Part shown: in pieces, positions 63,533 to 64,000 of the stretch
Position numbering within the stretch: the stretch's first letter is position 1
Layout: every line of letters starts with the position of its first letter
Assembly: GCA_963764665.1 (NCBI GenBank)
Contig: CAVXTL010000002.1
Span: 1 to 64,000, forward strand
Length of the DNA: 64,000 bases
Direction of reading: 5' to 3'
DNA from: JACVRW01 sp963764665
Lineage (GTDB): Bacteria > Actinomycetota > Thermoleophilia > Solirubrobacterales > Thermoleophilaceae
Translations under genes and position numbers: made by a program
The notes under the pieces: model-generated
Told to the model about the DNA's origin: nothing
Seen by the model: only the letters and a program-made list of their open reading frames with translations
The model's database searches: none

Positions 63533-63953
63533 CGAAGGCCTCCTCGATCGCCTCGGCGCGCTCCTCGGCCTGATCCTCGAGATCGTCGGCGCGGTCCTCG
63601 GCGAGGTCCTCGAAGTCGTCGTCGCCGTGGCCGGACGAGGAGGGTGCCGGGACCGGAGCCGCGGGCGCCGGCGCCGGCGCGGCTGCCGCCCGGACGGGGG
63701 CCGGGGTGGGAGCGCCCCCGCCCCGGGAGGAGGAGGCCGCCGGCCGCGCCGGGAGCTTCGGCGGGCGCCGCTTGGCCGCTCGCCGCAGCCGCGTCTCCTG
63801 CTTGTCCAGCTGCTTGTCGGCGCGGGCCAGCTGCTGCTCCGAGGGCCCGGAGGCCGCCGGGCCGAGCGCCGCCGTCTGGAGCGCCGCGAAGGTGCCCGCG
63901 ACGGTGGCGGCGGCAAGGACTATCGCGATCAGGAACCCGTGTCTGCGCTTCAC
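63525..63953 (-). CDS. Small exported acidic protein, first gene of the ApbE operon
   Basis: 142 residues from GTG 63953, preceded by AGGAAGGGG. The signal/anchor (FLIAIVLAAATVAGTFAAL) leads into a basic helix (QLARADKQLDKQETRLRRAAKRR), a Pro/Ala linker and a strongly acidic C-terminus (DDDFEDLAEDRADDLEDQ...EEAFDD). The opposite charge to the next protein's Arg-rich helix suggests that the two may bind each other. No named domain. The operon promoter is expected between 63954 and the window edge. Confidence 0.6.
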   Translation of the reverse strand: MKRRHGFLIAIVLAAATVAGTFAALQTAALGPAASGPSEQQLARADKQLDKQETRLRRAAKRRPPKLPARPAASSSRGGGAPTPAPVRAAAAPAPAPAAPVPAPSSSGHGDDDFEDLAEDRADDLEDQAEERAEAIEEAFDD

Positions 63954-64000
63954 TGCGTACCCCTTCCTTTCGGCTCCCGACCAAGCTAGGCGGGCACCCG

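Overview
This 64 kb window comes from a very GC-rich actinobacterial chromosome, most likely class Thermoleophilia (Solirubrobacterales-like). That placement is an inference. It rests on uniformly high GC, frequent GTG/TTG starts, many 4-base start/stop overlaps, a naturally fused PafB-PafC regulator, an F420/PPOX-type oxidoreductase, a family 5 uracil-DNA glycosylase, an InhA-like enoyl reductase and a c-di-AMP riboswitch in front of an NlpC/P60 cell-wall hydrolase. No rRNA, tRNA, CRISPR array, insertion sequence or prophage was seen.

Layout. 0-5.3 kb: 3'-truncated MBL-fold hydrolase and a large Lhr-type helicase. 5.3-7.7 kb: cell-wall block with two NlpC/P60 proteins, a CAP protein, a c-di-AMP riboswitch and a second, diverged riboswitch-like leader. 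7.8-9.6 kb: lipoprotein, UDG, DMT transporter. 9.6-15.3 kb: seven-gene minus-strand operon (PPOX protein, rmlA, rmlD, rmlB, methyltransferase, ABC ATPase, ABC permease). 15.3-23.0 kb: secreted M14 carboxypeptidase, fused PafBC, YhaM-type exonuclease, SDR, EcsC protein and ferritin-like protein. 23.05-23.35 kb: a gene-free stretch with two divergent copies of an apparently structured RNA motif. 23.4-26.2 kb: secreted/surface proteins, one carrying several frame breaks. 26.3-27.8 kb: zinc alcohol dehydrogenase and a MarR regulator. 28.0-34.6 kb: type II fatty-acid synthesis operon (KASIII, FabG, ACP, FabF, carboxyltransferase, enoyl reductase, SDR reductase). 34.6-37.3 kb: overlapping operon of two exported ferritin-like proteins, an L,D-transpeptidase and a membrane protein. 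38.1-41.9 kb: soluble multi-HAMP hybrid histidine kinase coupled to a REC-GGDEF protein. 41.9-43.8 kb: drug-type ABC exporter. 44-45.6 kb: secreted M28 peptidase. 45.8-50.6 kb: lipid-carrier cluster of DedA, PAP2, a diacylglycerol-kinase-type lipid kinase and a remarkable MFS-GT2-PAP2 fusion. 50.6-60.4 kb: glycoside hydrolase, unknowns, methyltransferase, a deleted siderophore-interacting gene, histone-like protein, membrane LuxR regulator, CAP protein, LPHTG surface protein, DsbA-like protein and an unknown membrane protein. 60.4-64 kb: redox operon of ferredoxin reductase, 3Fe-4S ferredoxin, ferric-reductase-like membrane protein, ApbE and two small exported proteins, running off the right edge.

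The most unusual items are: (1) the paired RNA motif at 23.05-23.35 kb, where two copies share identical internal loops and outer stems while the helix between them has changed sequence but kept pairing; (2) the single polypeptide joining an MFS transporter, a dolichol-phosphate-sugar-synthase-like glycosyltransferase and a PAP2 phosphatase, beside DedA, PAP2 and lipid kinase genes, which together look like a polyprenyl-phosphate sugar carrier cycle; (3) the MarR/FAS-II divergon with a visible operator; and (4) the exported ferritin/L,D-transpeptidase operon.
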